64,000 nucleotides of DNA from NCBI RefSeq assembly GCF_018687495.1, contig NZ_CP061293.1, positions 1,550,001 through 1,614,000 of the forward strand. The letters run 5' to 3'. Shown here one piece after another: positions 1 through 9,907 of this stretch. The stretch comes from Polynucleobacter sp. MWH-Svant-W18 (GTDB taxonomy: Bacteria > Pseudomonadota > Gammaproteobacteria > Burkholderiales > Burkholderiaceae). Under the pieces are notes generated by a model. It saw nothing but the letters and a program-made list of their open reading frames with translations, ran no database searches and was not told where the DNA came from. Each line of letters begins with the position of its first letter. Positions within the stretch are counted from its first letter, which is position 1. The position numbers and the translations under genes were made by a program.

Positions 1-1988
1 GCAGAACCCAGAGTATCTGAATAGGTAGTGGGGTTAGCAATATTTCCATTTAGACCAACTTTTTGACCTGTAAATTGCTGCTTTTGTGCCAGCGTAACAT
101 TGGCTCGCTCAGCGCCCGTATTAGCCTCAATCATTCGACTAGTAAGGCCAACTGTTGCAGCATTAACGTCTGAGATACGGTCGTTACCAATAAACGTATT
201 TGCGGTAAAAATCTGAGATACGCCAAAGCCTGCATCAGCAGTATCAAACAATGGTGTGTTTGCTTGACTTTGATAAGGGGTGTAAGCATAAAAAGCGCGC
301 GGCTCCATTGTGAGGAACATATCACGCCCAAAAAAACCTTTGAGCTCTGAAGCATCTCTCTCAAACGCTAAACCAGAATCCAATGTAAAGGTTGGAATGG
401 TAAATCCCTGAGCGTTTGGGGTGCCAGGCGTGTAGGCAGTTGCGTTATAAGTGTTTGACTGAAAGCTAATCGTAGGCGTGATGTAGTAGCCAGGAGTAAT
501 TTGTGGAAGCGAAAGTGCGCCTTTAACCACGGTTCTGTCAGCCTGAGTGTATGCGCCAGGTACAGGGGCATTAAAGTTGCTACCTAAAGCATAAGCAAAT
601 CGAGTGTAATCGGTAGAAAAAGTGGTTTTTGGCCCAGTAGGTAATGCTAAGTACTTACCGCTTGCATCCGATACAGTAGGAGTCAACTGGCCATTGTATG
701 CAGCAGTGATGTTGGGCATTACGTTGTATGGCGCTTGCACAAGATTATTTGGATCCGGCTGCAAGGTTTGAAAGTTAGCGACCTTTGCGCCAACCACCCA
801 ATTGCTCAATTCACCAGTCAGCTGCTTACTAGTGCCTGCCTCTTGCCTAAATTGATTGGTAATCTGCCCAGCAATACTTTGAGAAAAATCGGTTGGGTAC
901 AAACTATCTGAGACACGAGCCATATTGACGTAACCCGACCATGATCCAGGCATCGGGGCACCTCCAGGACCAACCCCTCCAGCAAAAACTTGTCTTTGCT
1001 GCCAGTCGTACTTCCACCGATTTGTACCAGTTTGTTTATCGTATGGCAAATAATCACCAGCTAAAGTTCCAGAGTATTGGGTATCTAAAAAACGATACTG
1101 CGCACCCAACATAAAACCACGATGATTCATTTCTCGGGGCAACAAAAGCAAATCACGGTTGGGGGCGATATTGACGTAGTAGGGCTGCGTAATATCTAAG
1201 CCATTGTTTGAGTTATATCCGACCACTGGAGCCAATAAACCCGAACGACGCTGCCCGCCAGTGGGGGCAGTGAAGTATGGGACATAAGCAATCGGTACAT
1301 CAAAGAAACGCATGACGCCATGCGTACCAACCATCTCTTTCTGCTCATTGTCAATTTCCAAAGTGCTGGCTGTGAAATACCAATCCATATTTTCTGGAGT
1401 GCAAGTGGTATAGGTAGCTTTATCAAATACAAATATATCTGGGCCAGCAATAGTTAACTTTTTAGCAGAGCCACTAGCACGGTTATCGCGCAACTCATAT
1501 GATGGCGTCTCCATTGCACCTTCTCGAGCATCTACCTTGAATTGACCTGCTGGACCCTTAAATGTGACATTGCCTTTTGATAGTTCAGCATTTCCAATTA
1601 AGTCAGCAATATCCGTATCTGGGTTGTAAGTGATTTCGTCCGCCTTTAACGCCGCTCCATTGCGACGAATTTGTGCCCGACTCTTTAAGTGCATATCGCG
1701 ATTCACCACACCATCGATCGTGTCACTTGAAGTAAAAGTCAATGCCTTTCCATCCTCGATTGGCTTGCCAACTCGTAGTTGGTCGTCCAACTTCAAAACA
1801 GTGACATTACCGCGATCTGGTATGAGCACAGTATTCGTATTTAGCTGTGTCACAGGAGGCAGTGGAGAGGGTGCCTGGGCATAAATCGGGAGCGCGAATT
1901 GAAGCAATACCACCCCCGTCATTACTCGCGGGGTTATAGCCAAAAAAAGAGGGGCGCAACGGCCGGCGCAACGGCGATAATGACTCAT
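1..1988 (-). CDS. lptD: LPS-assembly protein LptD, 3' end cut by window edge
   Basis: LptD is the outer-membrane beta-barrel that, with LptE, inserts lipopolysaccharide into the outer leaflet. I checked this minus-strand frame codon by codon: 662 sense codons with no stop, running off the left edge, so the C-terminal part of the barrel is missing. The N-terminus starts with a signal peptide (basic start, hydrophobic stretch around residues 18-36, cut near AYAQ-like IYAQ). An LptA/OstA-like periplasmic domain follows (about residues 55-165, with KADEITYNP and DNRASG-type segments), then a long Gly/Asn/aromatic-rich strand region typical of the barrel. The ATG at 1988 is chosen because it directly precedes the signal peptide. 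It diverges from amgK with a 33-bp gap. The LptC-LptA-LptB partners are encoded at 43.1-45.1 kb in the same window. Confidence 0.93.
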   Translation of the reverse strand, partial: MSHYRRCAGRCAPLFLAITPRVMTGVVLLQFALPIYAQAPSPLPPVTQLNTNTVLIPDRGNVTVLKLDDQLRVGKPIEDGKALTFTSSDTIDGVVNRDMHLKSRAQIRRNGAALKADEITYNPDTDIADLIGNAELSKGNVTFKGPAGQFKVDAREGAMETPSYELRDNRASGSAKKLTIAGPDIFVFDKATYTTCTPENMDWYFTASTLEIDNEQKEMVGTHGVMRFFDVPIAYVPYFTAPTGGQRRSGLLAPVVGYNSNNGLDITQPYYVNIAPNRDLLLLPREMNHRGFMLGAQYRFLDTQYSGTLAGDYLPYDKQTGTNRWKYDWQQRQVFAGGVGPGGAPMPGSWSGYVNMARVSDSLYPTDFSQSIAGQITNQFRQEAGTSKQLTGELSNWVVGAKVANFQTLQPDPNNLVQAPYNVMPNITAAYNGQLTPTVSDASGKYLALPTGPKTTFSTDYTRFAYALGSNFNAPVPGAYTQADRTVVKGALSLPQITPGYYITPTISFQSNTYNATAYTPGTPNAQGFTIPTFTLDSGLAFERDASELKGFFGRDMFLTMEPRAFYAYTPYQSQANTPLFDTADAGFGVSQIFTANTFIGNDRISDVNAATVGLTSRMIEANTGAERANVTLAQKQQFTGQKVGLNGNIANPTTYSDTLGS

Positions 1989-2021
1989 GGATCCAGACCA
2001 GCCTTATTATACGAATCGACC
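1989..2021. promoter_or_regulatory. Short divergent lptD/amgK intergenic region with a minus-strand -10 box
   Basis: Only 33 bp separate the two divergent start codons. On the minus strand a perfect TATAAT lies at 2006-2011, which would start lptD transcription about a dozen bases before its ATG. No convincing -35 is seen at 16-18 bp, so the call rests on the -10 alone. The amgK promoter must overlap this or lie inside lptD. Confidence 0.3.
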
Positions 2022-3023
2022 ATGACTGACGCTCGCTTAAACACCCTTCACGCCTGGCTAAAAGCCCTCCAGCCTAACTGGCAATTAGATCTAGACTCCC
2101 TGACCCCAGCCTCTGCAGATGCGAGCTTTCGGAGGTATTTCCGAATAGAGTCCCAAAAACCTGGTTTTGAGACTTTGATCGTGATGGATGCGCCACCTCA
2201 ACACGAGCCCTTAGATACCTTCATTCAGGTGGATTTATTGCTCTCAGATGCGGGATTAAATGTGCCAAAAATCTTGGAACAGAACATTGTTGATGGCTTC
2301 CTTTTATTAAATGATCTCGGCAGCAAAACTTATCTTGCAGAACTCAATAATGCAACAGCTGATCACCTATACAAAGATGCCACACATGCTTTAGTGCAAA
2401 TGCAAATAGCAAGCAAGCCTGGCGTATTGCCAGACTACGATAAGGCCTTGTTACAGCGTGAATTGGATTTATTTCCAGAATGGTATTTACGCAAACATCT
2501 CGATATCGAATTAAGCACATTACAAGAAAATCAAATCAAGCAATCCTTTGCGCTCATCATTGCTAATAATTTAGCGCAAGCCAAGGTATATGTACATCGC
2601 GATTACCATTCACGCAATTTAATGGTGACCACTAAAAATAATCCTGGGGTGATTGATTTTCAGGATGCCGTGTATGGTCCCATTACCTACGATGCATCCT
2701 CCCTATGGCGTGATGCTTATATCGCTTGGCCAGAAGAACGCGTTATTGACTGGGTTATCAAATTTTGGGAAGAAGGTCGGAGAGCTGGACTCCCCATGCC
2801 AAATGATTTTGGTGAGTTCTATCGCGATTTTGAGTGGATGGGATTACAGCGCCACCTCAAGATTCTGGGCATCTTTGCTAGGCTCTTTCACCGGGACGGC
2901 AAAGACGGCTATCTCAAAGACATCCCATTGGTATTAGAGTACGCGATTACGACTGCCAACCGCTATATCGAGTTAAAGCCCCTAGCGCGCATTTTGGAAT
3001 CCACTCGCGAAAATAAGCCCTAA
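2022..3023 (+). CDS. amgK: N-acetylmuramate/N-acetylglucosamine kinase AmgK
   Basis: This 333-residue protein is an aminoglycoside-phosphotransferase-fold sugar kinase. The family member AmgK phosphorylates the anomeric carbon of MurNAc (and GlcNAc) in cell-wall recycling. The kinase catalytic loop is visible as HRDYHSRN (about residue 200), followed by the metal-binding VIDFQDA motif, both in APH order. The frame is open back to 1899, but that would run into lptD on the other strand; the ATG at 2022 gives the normal family length. It is followed after 10 bp by murU, the next enzyme of the pathway, and anmK lies at 12.9 kb. Identification is strengthened by the murU neighbour; older databases call this a phosphotransferase related to Ser/Thr kinases. 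Confidence 0.9.
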   Translation: MTDARLNTLHAWLKALQPNWQLDLDSLTPASADASFRRYFRIESQKPGFETLIVMDAPPQHEPLDTFIQVDLLLSDAGLNVPKILEQNIVDGFLLLNDLGSKTYLAELNNATADHLYKDATHALVQMQIASKPGVLPDYDKALLQRELDLFPEWYLRKHLDIELSTLQENQIKQSFALIIANNLAQAKVYVHRDYHSRNLMVTTKNNPGVIDFQDAVYGPITYDASSLWRDAYIAWPEERVIDWVIKFWEEGRRAGLPMPNDFGEFYRDFEWMGLQRHLKILGIFARLFHRDGKDGYLKDIPLVLEYAITTANRYIELKPLARILESTRENKP

Positions 3024-3033
3024 GTAAATTCGA

Positions 3034-3750
3034 ATGCGCAAGATCAATCCTCTTCCTTGTTTTTTGCTTGCCGCTGGCAGGGGGGAGCGGATGCGACCGC
3101 TCACAGATCATTTACCAAAACCTTTACTCACCATCAACAATAAATCCTTGTTGGCGTGGCATCTTGAAGCACTCGCCAACGCACAATTCAAAGAGGTCGT
3201 CATTAATCATGCATGGCTTGGCGAAAAAATAGAAGCCGCACTGAAAGATGGTCGCGAGTTCAATTTAAATATTCAATACTCGCCAGAAGGTACCGCTCTA
3301 GAAACCGCCGGCGGAATAGTCAAAGCACTAGCCCTCATGAATGCCCAGGATTACTTTTTAGTCATGAATGGTGATGTATTTACCCCCGGCCTACCAATGA
3401 ATAAGCTTATCGAGACCGCCAATAAACTTCGTATTGATCCCACTAAACCATTGGCACACCTGTTGATGGTTCCAAATCCCGCTCAACATCCTCATGGAGA
3501 TTTTTATCTCTATGGAAGCAAGGTTAGCAGTGAAGAGTCTCCAGACTCTGAAAAGTTGACGTTTTCAGGGATTGGCATCTATCACAAGGATCTCTTTAAA
3601 GACCTGCAAATCGGGGCTCCCGCCAAACTAGCCCCCCTTTTGCGAGAGGCGATGACGCAAAATAAGGTCACTGGTGAAAAATATTCTGGTCCATGGCACG
3701 ATGTAGGAACTCCGCAACGCTTGCAAGAGCTAAATGCAGCTTATGAATAA
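3034..3750 (+). CDS. murU: N-acetylmuramate alpha-1-phosphate uridylyltransferase MurU
   Basis: This 238-residue nucleotidyltransferase converts MurNAc-1-phosphate and UTP to UDP-MurNAc, rejoining recycled muropeptide sugar to peptidoglycan synthesis without passing through MurA, the fosfomycin target. The N-terminal signature LAAGRGERMRPLT followed by LPKPLL is the classic nucleotidyltransferase GXGXRX(n)PK motif, and VMNGDVF carries the metal-binding Asp. The length fits the MurU family, which lacks the C-terminal beta-helix of GlmU-type enzymes. It lies 10 bp behind amgK and its end overlaps pepP by 8 bases, so the genes form one operon. Before the recycling pathway was solved such proteins were annotated as mannose-1-phosphate guanylyltransferases. 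Confidence 0.9.
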   Translation: MRKINPLPCFLLAAGRGERMRPLTDHLPKPLLTINNKSLLAWHLEALANAQFKEVVINHAWLGEKIEAALKDGREFNLNIQYSPEGTALETAGGIVKALALMNAQDYFLVMNGDVFTPGLPMNKLIETANKLRIDPTKPLAHLLMVPNPAQHPHGDFYLYGSKVSSEESPDSEKLTFSGIGIYHKDLFKDLQIGAPAKLAPLLREAMTQNKVTGEKYSGPWHDVGTPQRLQELNAAYE

Positions 3751-5110
3751 AACAACTATCTATCAAGACCGCAGAAACGCATTAGCAAAACACATCTTCA
3801 GTAAAAGCGGTGGTGGTATTGCAATCATCTCCACTGCACCAGAAGTAAGTCGCAATCGCGATAGTGAATTTCCTTACCGCCATGACAGTGATTTCTTCTA
3901 CCTAACGGGATTTGAAGAGCCAGGGGCAACTTTAGTCATGCAAGTTAGCAATAGCGGAAAGAGTTACGAACTTCAATCGCATTTATTTTGTCGACCCAAA
4001 GATCCAGAGCGAGAAATTTGGGATGGCATTCGTCTTGGGCCAGAAGCTGCACCTGAAGCACTTAGAATTGAATTTGCTCATAGCAATCACGCTTTAGATC
4101 AAAAGCTCAGCGAACTTCTGGCTGATCAAAAAGCAATTTATGTCCGACTTTCTGAAAGTGCCGAAGCAGATCGACGCTTACGCCATTGGATGAAAGAAGT
4201 CCGTGGTAAAGCACGCGCTGGCGTCAATCCACCATCCGAGTTGCATGATGTTGAAGCCCTGATTCATGAGATGCGCTTATTTAAAGATGTACATGAGCTA
4301 GATACTATGCGTCGCGCTGCGGCTATCTCAGCCCGCGCCCATATCCGCGCAATGCAAGTTTGCAAACCCGGAATGCGCGAGTACCAACTGGAAGCAGAAT
4401 TGCTGCATGAGTTCCGCAACAGTGGTGCACAGAGCGTTGCCTACAACAGTATCGTGGCTGGGGGAGTAAACTCTTGCATCTTGCACTACCGTGCTGGGAA
4501 CACTGAATTACGCAGTGGTGAACTATGTCTGATTGATGCTGGTTGCGAATTAGACAGCTATGCTTCTGATATCACCCGCACTTTTCCGGTGAATGGAAAA
4601 TTTACTGGGCCACAACGATCTCTTTACGACATTACCCTAGCCGCTCAAGAAGCTGCGATTGCCGTGACAAAGCCAGGAAATAGCTTTATGCAGCCTCATG
4701 AAGCAGCTCTTCGCGTGCTGACACAGGGTTTGCTTGATGAAAAATTACTCAAACTCTCTGAGTTGGGTTCGCTTGAAAACGCAATCGAGACCGGTGCCTA
4801 TCGTCGTTTCTATATGCATCGGACATCTCACTGGTTGGGAATGGATGTCCATGATGTTGGCTCCTATCGCGAGGTAACTCAAACTAATGCTGCCGAAGAT
4901 AAACCTTGGCGCATCTTGCAAAGCGGTATGGTCATCACAATTGAGCCAGGACTCTATGTGAGACCTGCAGCAGATGTTGATGAAGCCTTTTGGAATATTG
5001 GCATTCGGATTGAAGATGATGCCGTTATCAACAACACCGGCTGTGAATTAATTTCTCGAGGTGCTCCAGTTAAGGCAGATGAGATAGAAGCACTCATGAA
5101 AAACCAATAA
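3743..5110 (+). CDS. pepP: Xaa-Pro aminopeptidase (aminopeptidase P)
   Basis: This 455-residue M24B metallopeptidase removes N-terminal residues preceding proline. The N-terminal creatinase-like domain has the family's APEVSRNRDSEFPYR segment; the C-terminal pita-bread domain carries the dinuclear Mn ligands: the two Asp in LIDAGCELDSYASDITR, His in HRTSHWLGMDVHDVG, Glu in ITIEPGLY and Glu in GIRIEDD. The ATG at 3743 is preferred over one at 3734 because homologues begin just there; either way the gene overlaps the murU stop. ubiH follows after 3 bp. The pepP-ubiH order also occurs in E. coli, so this pairing is ancient synteny. Confidence 0.95.
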   Translation: MNKTTIYQDRRNALAKHIFSKSGGGIAIISTAPEVSRNRDSEFPYRHDSDFFYLTGFEEPGATLVMQVSNSGKSYELQSHLFCRPKDPEREIWDGIRLGPEAAPEALRIEFAHSNHALDQKLSELLADQKAIYVRLSESAEADRRLRHWMKEVRGKARAGVNPPSELHDVEALIHEMRLFKDVHELDTMRRAAAISARAHIRAMQVCKPGMREYQLEAELLHEFRNSGAQSVAYNSIVAGGVNSCILHYRAGNTELRSGELCLIDAGCELDSYASDITRTFPVNGKFTGPQRSLYDITLAAQEAAIAVTKPGNSFMQPHEAALRVLTQGLLDEKLLKLSELGSLENAIETGAYRRFYMHRTSHWLGMDVHDVGSYREVTQTNAAEDKPWRILQSGMVITIEPGLYVRPAADVDEAFWNIGIRIEDDAVINNTGCELISRGAPVKADEIEALMKNQ

Positions 5111-5113
5111 ATC

Positions 5114-6271
5114 ATGCGTTCTCAATCTTGCGATATCTTGATTCATGGAGGCGGCCCAGTTGGGCTTGCTTGTGCTGCTTGGACTTTACAAAAATTTCCA
5201 GGGGCGCATCTCACCCTCCTAGATCGCAACCCAGAAAATGATGCTGATCTTGCAAGCGCTGATAGTAGGGGGATAGCCCTATCCCATGGCAGCAAACTCT
5301 TATTAGATACGATCCATGCTTGGCCTCAAGAATGCGCCGACATTCACCGAGTACATGTATCGCAAGCCAGTCGCTTTGGGCGTGCACTAATGACACGAGA
5401 AGAACTCAAGCAAGATGCTTTAGGTCATATTATTCGCTACCGTGACATTCACATCACCTTACGCCAAGCACTCAGAAAAATTCAAGCAAACAGCCCCAAT
5501 TTTGTTTGGCAACATATTGATGGCAATGATGTGGCTAATTCAATTCCCGCTAAGTGCGTTGTGCATGCAGAGGGTGGTTTATTTAAAAAGCAGGATTGGG
5601 TTGAGGCCGGTCGAGACTATGGGCAATCTGCCTTAGTGGGTTTAGTAGAGGTCGAGAGTGCCGCCCCCCATACAGCCTGGGAGCGCTTTACCGCTGAAGG
5701 CCCCTTAGCAGTTTTACCAAGTCACTACGGACCCAATACTTTAAATCTTGTATGGTGCGGATCTCCCGAATCTTCACAGCGTCGCCTGCAATTAAGTGAT
5801 GCAGATTTTCTAATCTCCTTACAAAATGAATTTGGCTCTCGTATTGGGCGCTTTATTAAAATTCAAGATCGTCGCCTATATGAACTCGGCTTGAACTATC
5901 GCAAAGAGATTACCCATGGAAATGAGGTTTGGATTGGCAATGCTGCGCAAGCTTTACACCCAGTCGCAGGGCAAGGGCTGAATTTAGGATTACGCGATGC
6001 TTACTTGCTCGCTGAAAAATTAGTTGGGGTATTTTCAGGATCGACAGGAAATCAAACTCTGCTTGCCATCCAAGATGCATTAGAAGGTTACGCCCAGAGC
6101 CGCAAAGCAGATAGAACAACCACGATTGGCCTGACAGACTTTATGGCCAGAGTGTTCACTTCAAATCTCATCCCAATTGTGCTTGCCCGCGGATTGGCTT
6201 TATCAGCCCTTCAGTGGCTTCCCCCGGTGAAAACAGCCTTAGCTCGCCAGATGATGTTTGGCAGGCGCTAA
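5114..6271 (+). CDS. ubiH: UbiH/UbiF-family FAD monooxygenase of ubiquinone synthesis
   Basis: This 385-residue FAD-dependent aromatic hydroxylase belongs to the UbiH/UbiF/VisC family, which adds hydroxyl groups to the ubiquinone ring using NAD(P)H and O2. The dinucleotide-binding GGGPVGLACA motif sits near residue 11 and the second FAD/ribityl motif, GNAAQALHPVAGQGLNLGLRD, near residue 275, both in canonical form. A DSRGIALSHGS motif typical of the family occurs near residue 55. The position just after pepP supports UbiH rather than UbiI or UbiF, but which ring position is modified cannot be told from sequence alone; betaproteobacteria vary in the number of these hydroxylases. Confidence 0.85.
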   Translation: MRSQSCDILIHGGGPVGLACAAWTLQKFPGAHLTLLDRNPENDADLASADSRGIALSHGSKLLLDTIHAWPQECADIHRVHVSQASRFGRALMTREELKQDALGHIIRYRDIHITLRQALRKIQANSPNFVWQHIDGNDVANSIPAKCVVHAEGGLFKKQDWVEAGRDYGQSALVGLVEVESAAPHTAWERFTAEGPLAVLPSHYGPNTLNLVWCGSPESSQRRLQLSDADFLISLQNEFGSRIGRFIKIQDRRLYELGLNYRKEITHGNEVWIGNAAQALHPVAGQGLNLGLRDAYLLAEKLVGVFSGSTGNQTLLAIQDALEGYAQSRKADRTTTIGLTDFMARVFTSNLIPIVLARGLALSALQWLPPVKTALARQMMFGRR

Positions 6272-6327
6272 GACGCTCCAATCGCTTCCAAACTCCAGCC
6301 TCTAGCGCCCTCCTTAGATACTGCAAC

Positions 6328-6346
6328 CTGCCTAAAAAATAGGCAG
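6328..6346 (+). terminator. Weak candidate terminator hairpin after ubiH
   Basis: A perfect 7-bp inverted repeat (CTGCCTA / TAGGCAG, 5-base A loop) lies 57 bases after the ubiH stop and is followed by only a short ATTT. It may end the amgK-murU-pepP-ubiH transcript or simply be part of the dusB-fis leader region, which occupies the rest of this 140-bp gap. Confidence 0.3.
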
Positions 6347-6411
6347 ATTTAGGCCTATTTGTGCTAAAGTGTCATGCTTTCCGCACTCACTCCTGGCTAT
6401 AACCCCAATAA

Positions 6412-7428
6412 ATGAAGATTGGCTCTCATCTCCTCGCAAATAGACTATTTGTAGCCCCTATGGCTGGAGTCACTGACCGACCATTTAGGCAGCTATGCAA
6501 AACATTGGGTGCAGGCTATGCAGTTTCTGAAATGGTCGCCTCTAATGCACTGCTTTGGAAAAGTGAAAAAACGCAACGTCGAGCAAATCATGTGGGTGAA
6601 TTCAAACCAATAGCAGTGCAAATTGCAGGCGCTGATCCGGCGATGATGGCGGCAGCGGCAAAAATCAATGTGGAACACGGCGCACAAATTATTGACATCA
6701 ATATGGGTTGCCCGGCTAAAAAAGTTTGTAACGTCGCCGCGGGTTCAGCATTACTTCGTGACGAGCCCCTAGTGCAACACATTTTAGAGGCTGTAGTCAA
6801 TGCCGTAGGCATCGGCCCCGATGCAGTGCCAGTCACACTAAAAATTCGAACTGGCTGGGATCGTGAACATAAAAACGCAATTGAAATTGCAAAGCTTGCG
6901 GAAAAATCTGGTATCTCTATGCTAACCGTGCATGGCCGCACACGCGCTGATCTGTACCATGGAGAAGCGGAATATGAAACGATTACTGCTGTAAAAAATA
7001 GTGTGAGAATTCCTGTAGTAGCCAACGGCGATATCAACACTCCTGAAAAAGCAGAACTGGTTTTAAAAACCACTGGTGCTGATGCCATCATGATTGGCCG
7101 CGCAGCTCAAGGTCGTCCTTGGATCTTTCGCGAGATTAACCACTACCTCACTACTGGCTGCAAAATGCCAAACCCAGAGATTAATGAGATTCAAGGCATT
7201 ATGAATGCCCACCTACTCGATCACTATGAGTTCTATGGCGAGCACATTGGCCTGCGAACAGCCCGTAAGCATATTGGCTGGTATTGCAAAGGTTTAAGAG
7301 ATTCTCATGCTTTTCGTCAGCGCATGAATACTGCCGACGATTGCAAAACCCAATTACAGATGGTCAATGATTACTTTGATGAGATGAGATCACATTCTGA
7401 CCGCCTACTTTTTTTAGAAGCAGCTTAG
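6412..7428 (+). CDS. dusB: tRNA-dihydrouridine synthase DusB
   Basis: This 338-residue flavoenzyme reduces specific uridines in the tRNA D-loop to dihydrouridine. The TIM-barrel FMN domain begins with VAPMAGVTDRPFR; the catalytic Cys is in NMGCPAKKVC (about residue 100) and the phosphate-binding segment GADAIMIGRAAQGRPW is intact. A helical tRNA-binding C-terminus follows. The ATG at 6412 opens directly into the conserved IGSHLLANRLFVAPMAG-type start. fis comes 41 bp downstream; dusB-fis is a conserved operon in proteobacteria, and this context separates DusB from DusA and DusC. Confidence 0.95.
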   Translation: MKIGSHLLANRLFVAPMAGVTDRPFRQLCKTLGAGYAVSEMVASNALLWKSEKTQRRANHVGEFKPIAVQIAGADPAMMAAAAKINVEHGAQIIDINMGCPAKKVCNVAAGSALLRDEPLVQHILEAVVNAVGIGPDAVPVTLKIRTGWDREHKNAIEIAKLAEKSGISMLTVHGRTRADLYHGEAEYETITAVKNSVRIPVVANGDINTPEKAELVLKTTGADAIMIGRAAQGRPWIFREINHYLTTGCKMPNPEINEIQGIMNAHLLDHYEFYGEHIGLRTARKHIGWYCKGLRDSHAFRQRMNTADDCKTQLQMVNDYFDEMRSHSDRLLFLEAA

Positions 7429-7469
7429 TTCATGCTAAGTTATTTTCGTTTTTAGCACTGCCATTATTT

Positions 7470-7709
7470 ATGACCTATAGACATCCCATTACCGAATGTA
7501 TTGAAACGCAATTACAGCGTTATTTAGAAGACCTTAAAGGTACGCCGCCAAGCGGTATCTATGGCATGGTTTTAGCAGCAGTAGAAAAACCGATGTTACA
7601 ACTCGTCATGCAGCATGCTAAACAAAATCAATCCTTAGCCGCGCAATATCTGGGGATTAACCGCAATACCTTGCACAAAAAGTTAGTCGAACACCAGCTG
7701 CTGAAATAA
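7470..7709 (+). CDS. fis: DNA-binding protein Fis
   Basis: This is a 79-residue Fis-family nucleoid protein that bends DNA and adjusts transcription of growth-related genes. The C-terminal helix-turn-helix, with LAAQYLGINRNTLHKKL, is a near-textbook Fis/NtrC HTH, and the preceding PMLQLVMQHAKQNQS helix matches the dimerisation region. It is somewhat shorter at the N-terminus than the 98-residue E. coli protein, which is normal outside the enterics. It is second in the dusB-fis operon, with purH 48 bp downstream on the same strand. Confidence 0.92.
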   Translation: MTYRHPITECIETQLQRYLEDLKGTPPSGIYGMVLAAVEKPMLQLVMQHAKQNQSLAAQYLGINRNTLHKKLVEHQLLK

Positions 7710-7757
7710 TTTAAAGCGAACCAGCAATCCATTTATTTAAAAAGATCTCTCAACAAT

Positions 7758-9338
7758 ATGATCCGTACAGCCCTACTCTCCGTTTCTGATAAAAATGGCA
7801 TCGTCCCTTTTGCCAAAGCCCTGCATGAGCAAGGCATTCGGCTTATTTCTACTGGCGGCACTGCAAAGCTTCTAGCGGAGAACAATCTACCAGTGGTTGA
7901 AGTGTCTTCATTAACCAAGTTTCCAGAAATGCTCGATGGTCGAGTGAAGACTCTGCATCCCATGGTGCATGGGGGCTTATTGGCGCGCAGAGACTTTCCT
8001 GAGCATATGGCAGCTCTGAAAGAGCATGGCATCGACACGATCGATATGCTGGTAATCAACCTTTACCCATTTAATCAAACCGTTGCTAAGGAAAGTTGCT
8101 CCTTCGAAAATGCCGTTGAAAACATTGATATTGGTGGCCCTGCCATGCTCCGCGCTGCTGCAAAGAACCATCAAGACGTGACGGTATTAATTTCTCCTGA
8201 AGATTACGCCCCCGTATTAGCAGAAATGAAAGCCAATCAGAATGTGGTGTCTTATAAAACCAATTTAGCTTTAGCTAAAAAAGTGTTTGCCCATACCGCT
8301 CAATACGATGGGGCAATTGCCAACTACCTCTCCGCCCTAGGCGATGACCTTGATCACAAATCCCGCTCCGCCTATCCAGAGACGCTCCACCTTGCCTTTG
8401 AAAAAGTCCAGGAGATGCGCTATGGTGAGAACCCGCATCAATCGGCCGCTTTCTATAAGGATATTTTCCCTGTCGCTGGAGCACTTGCGAATTACACGCA
8501 ATTGCAAGGTAAGGAATTGTCTTACAACAACATCGCTGATGCAGACTCTGCCTGGGAATGCGTCAAAAGTTTTACTGGAAATGTTGGTGGGGCTGCAGCC
8601 TGCGTCATCATTAAGCATGCCAACCCTTGCGGCGTAGCTGTTGGTGCTAGCGCACTAGAGGCCTATCAAAAAGCCTTTAAAACTGATCCTAGTTCTGCTT
8701 TTGGTGGAATTATTGCGCTCAATGTTCCTTGTGATGGCCCTGCTGCTGAAGCGATCTCCAAGCAATTTGTTGAAGTCCTCATTGCACCTAGCTTTAGTGT
8801 AGAAGCGAAGGCAATTTTTGCCGCTAAACAAAATGTGCGCCTCTTAGAGATTCCATTGGGGGATGCTTTTAATGCATTTGATTTCAAACGCGTCGGTGGT
8901 GGTCTACTAGTGCAGTCACCTGATGCGAAAAATGTTTTACCAAGTGAAATGCGGGTTGTCAGCCAAAGACAGCCGACACCTAGCGAGATGAACGATATGC
9001 TATTTGCATGGCGGGTCGCCAAGTTCGTGAAATCTAATGCAATTGTGTATTGCGCCAATGGCATGACTCTGGGTATCGGCGCTGGTCAAATGAGCCGCGT
9101 CGACTCCGCTCGGATGGCTAGTATTAAAGCTGAGAATGCTGGATTAAGCCTACAGGGTTCAGCTGTTGCTAGCGATGCCTTTTTCCCATTTCGGGATGGC
9201 TTAGATGTAGTTGTACATGGTGGTGCAAGTTGTGCAATTCAGCCAGGTGGCAGCATGCGTGATGATGAAATCATTGCGGCAGCAAATGAACACGGTATTG
9301 CCATGATCTTTACTGGCACACGTCACTTCCGTCATTAA
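7758..9338 (+). CDS. purH: Bifunctional AICAR transformylase / IMP cyclohydrolase PurH
   Basis: This 526-residue enzyme carries out the last two steps of purine synthesis: formylation of AICAR and ring closure to IMP. The N-terminal MGS-like IMP cyclohydrolase domain (about residues 1-145) starts with [18 protein letters not shown] and contains STGGTAKLL and [14 protein letters not shown]. The C-terminal AICAR transformylase domain contains [14 protein letters not shown], the catalytic KHANPCG motif and [11 protein letters not shown]. The length is the family norm. ruvC follows after 21 bp. Confidence 0.97.
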   Translation: MIRTALLSVSDKNGIVPFAKALHEQGIRLISTGGTAKLLAENNLPVVEVSSLTKFPEMLDGRVKTLHPMVHGGLLARRDFPEHMAALKEHGIDTIDMLVINLYPFNQTVAKESCSFENAVENIDIGGPAMLRAAAKNHQDVTVLISPEDYAPVLAEMKANQNVVSYKTNLALAKKVFAHTAQYDGAIANYLSALGDDLDHKSRSAYPETLHLAFEKVQEMRYGENPHQSAAFYKDIFPVAGALANYTQLQGKELSYNNIADADSAWECVKSFTGNVGGAAACVIIKHANPCGVAVGASALEAYQKAFKTDPSSAFGGIIALNVPCDGPAAEAISKQFVEVLIAPSFSVEAKAIFAAKQNVRLLEIPLGDAFNAFDFKRVGGGLLVQSPDAKNVLPSEMRVVSQRQPTPSEMNDMLFAWRVAKFVKSNAIVYCANGMTLGIGAGQMSRVDSARMASIKAENAGLSLQGSAVASDAFFPFRDGLDVVVHGGASCAIQPGGSMRDDEIIAAANEHGIAMIFTGTRHFRH

Positions 9339-9359
9339 GCGTAAAGATATAAAGAGCAC

Positions 9360-9878
9360 ATGCGCTGGATTGGAATTGACCCAGGATTACGTACTACTGG
9401 TTTTGGCATCATTGATGTCGACGGTCAAAAACTGACCTATGTAGCTTCTGGAACCATTGAGAGCGGGGACCCTGCTAAAGGGTTGCCTGAGCGCTTAGGT
9501 GCGCTCTATAGCGGGGTAATAGAAGTTTTAGATACTTACCAACCGGGGTCTGCGGCTATTGAAGAGGTTTTTTTAAACGTCAATCCGCGCTCTACTCTGA
9601 TGCTTGGCCAGGCGAGAGGCGCAGTGATTGCAGCATTAGTCTCAGCCAAGTTACCAGTTGCTGAATACAGCGCATTACGAGTCAAACAGGCAATTGTGGG
9701 AACAGGTAGGGCAGCTAAGCCTCAAGTTCAAGAGATGGTCAAAAGATTACTACGCTTAAATCGTGCTCCTGGAACGGATGCGTCGGATGCCTTAGGCGTG
9801 GCAATTTGTGCTGCTCATCATGCGCAAATTCCTAAGGCGATCACCACCGCACTCGCAAGCAAGAAGCGTAGTAAGTAA
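9360..9878 (+). CDS. ruvC: Holliday junction endonuclease RuvC
   Basis: This 172-residue dimeric resolvase cuts Holliday junctions symmetrically in concert with RuvAB. The four metal-binding acids are recognisable: Asp7 in [13 protein letters not shown], Glu in [13 protein letters not shown], and the two Asp in [17 protein letters not shown]. The motif FLNVNPRS is the junction-contacting region. ruvC-ruvA-ruvB are consecutive here with gaps of 29 and 27 bp, a full resolvasome operon; in E. coli ruvC is separated from ruvAB by another gene. Confidence 0.97.
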   Translation: MRWIGIDPGLRTTGFGIIDVDGQKLTYVASGTIESGDPAKGLPERLGALYSGVIEVLDTYQPGSAAIEEVFLNVNPRSTLMLGQARGAVIAALVSAKLPVAEYSALRVKQAIVGTGRAAKPQVQEMVKRLLRLNRAPGTDASDALGVAICAAHHAQIPKAITTALASKKRSK

Positions 9879-9907
9879 AAATACACATCACAGGTTAAGA
9901 TCTTCAT

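Noticed and set aside
1899..2021. A 41-residue in-frame N-terminal extension of AmgK
   Set aside because: It would overlap the lptD coding start on the other strand, resembles no AmgK residues, and the ATG at 2022 gives the family length.
6588..7091. A long antisense open frame inside dusB (167 residues); similar ones inside purH, ilvA and kdsD
   Set aside because: They are shadows of strongly conserved genes, without ribosome-binding sites or recognisable domains.
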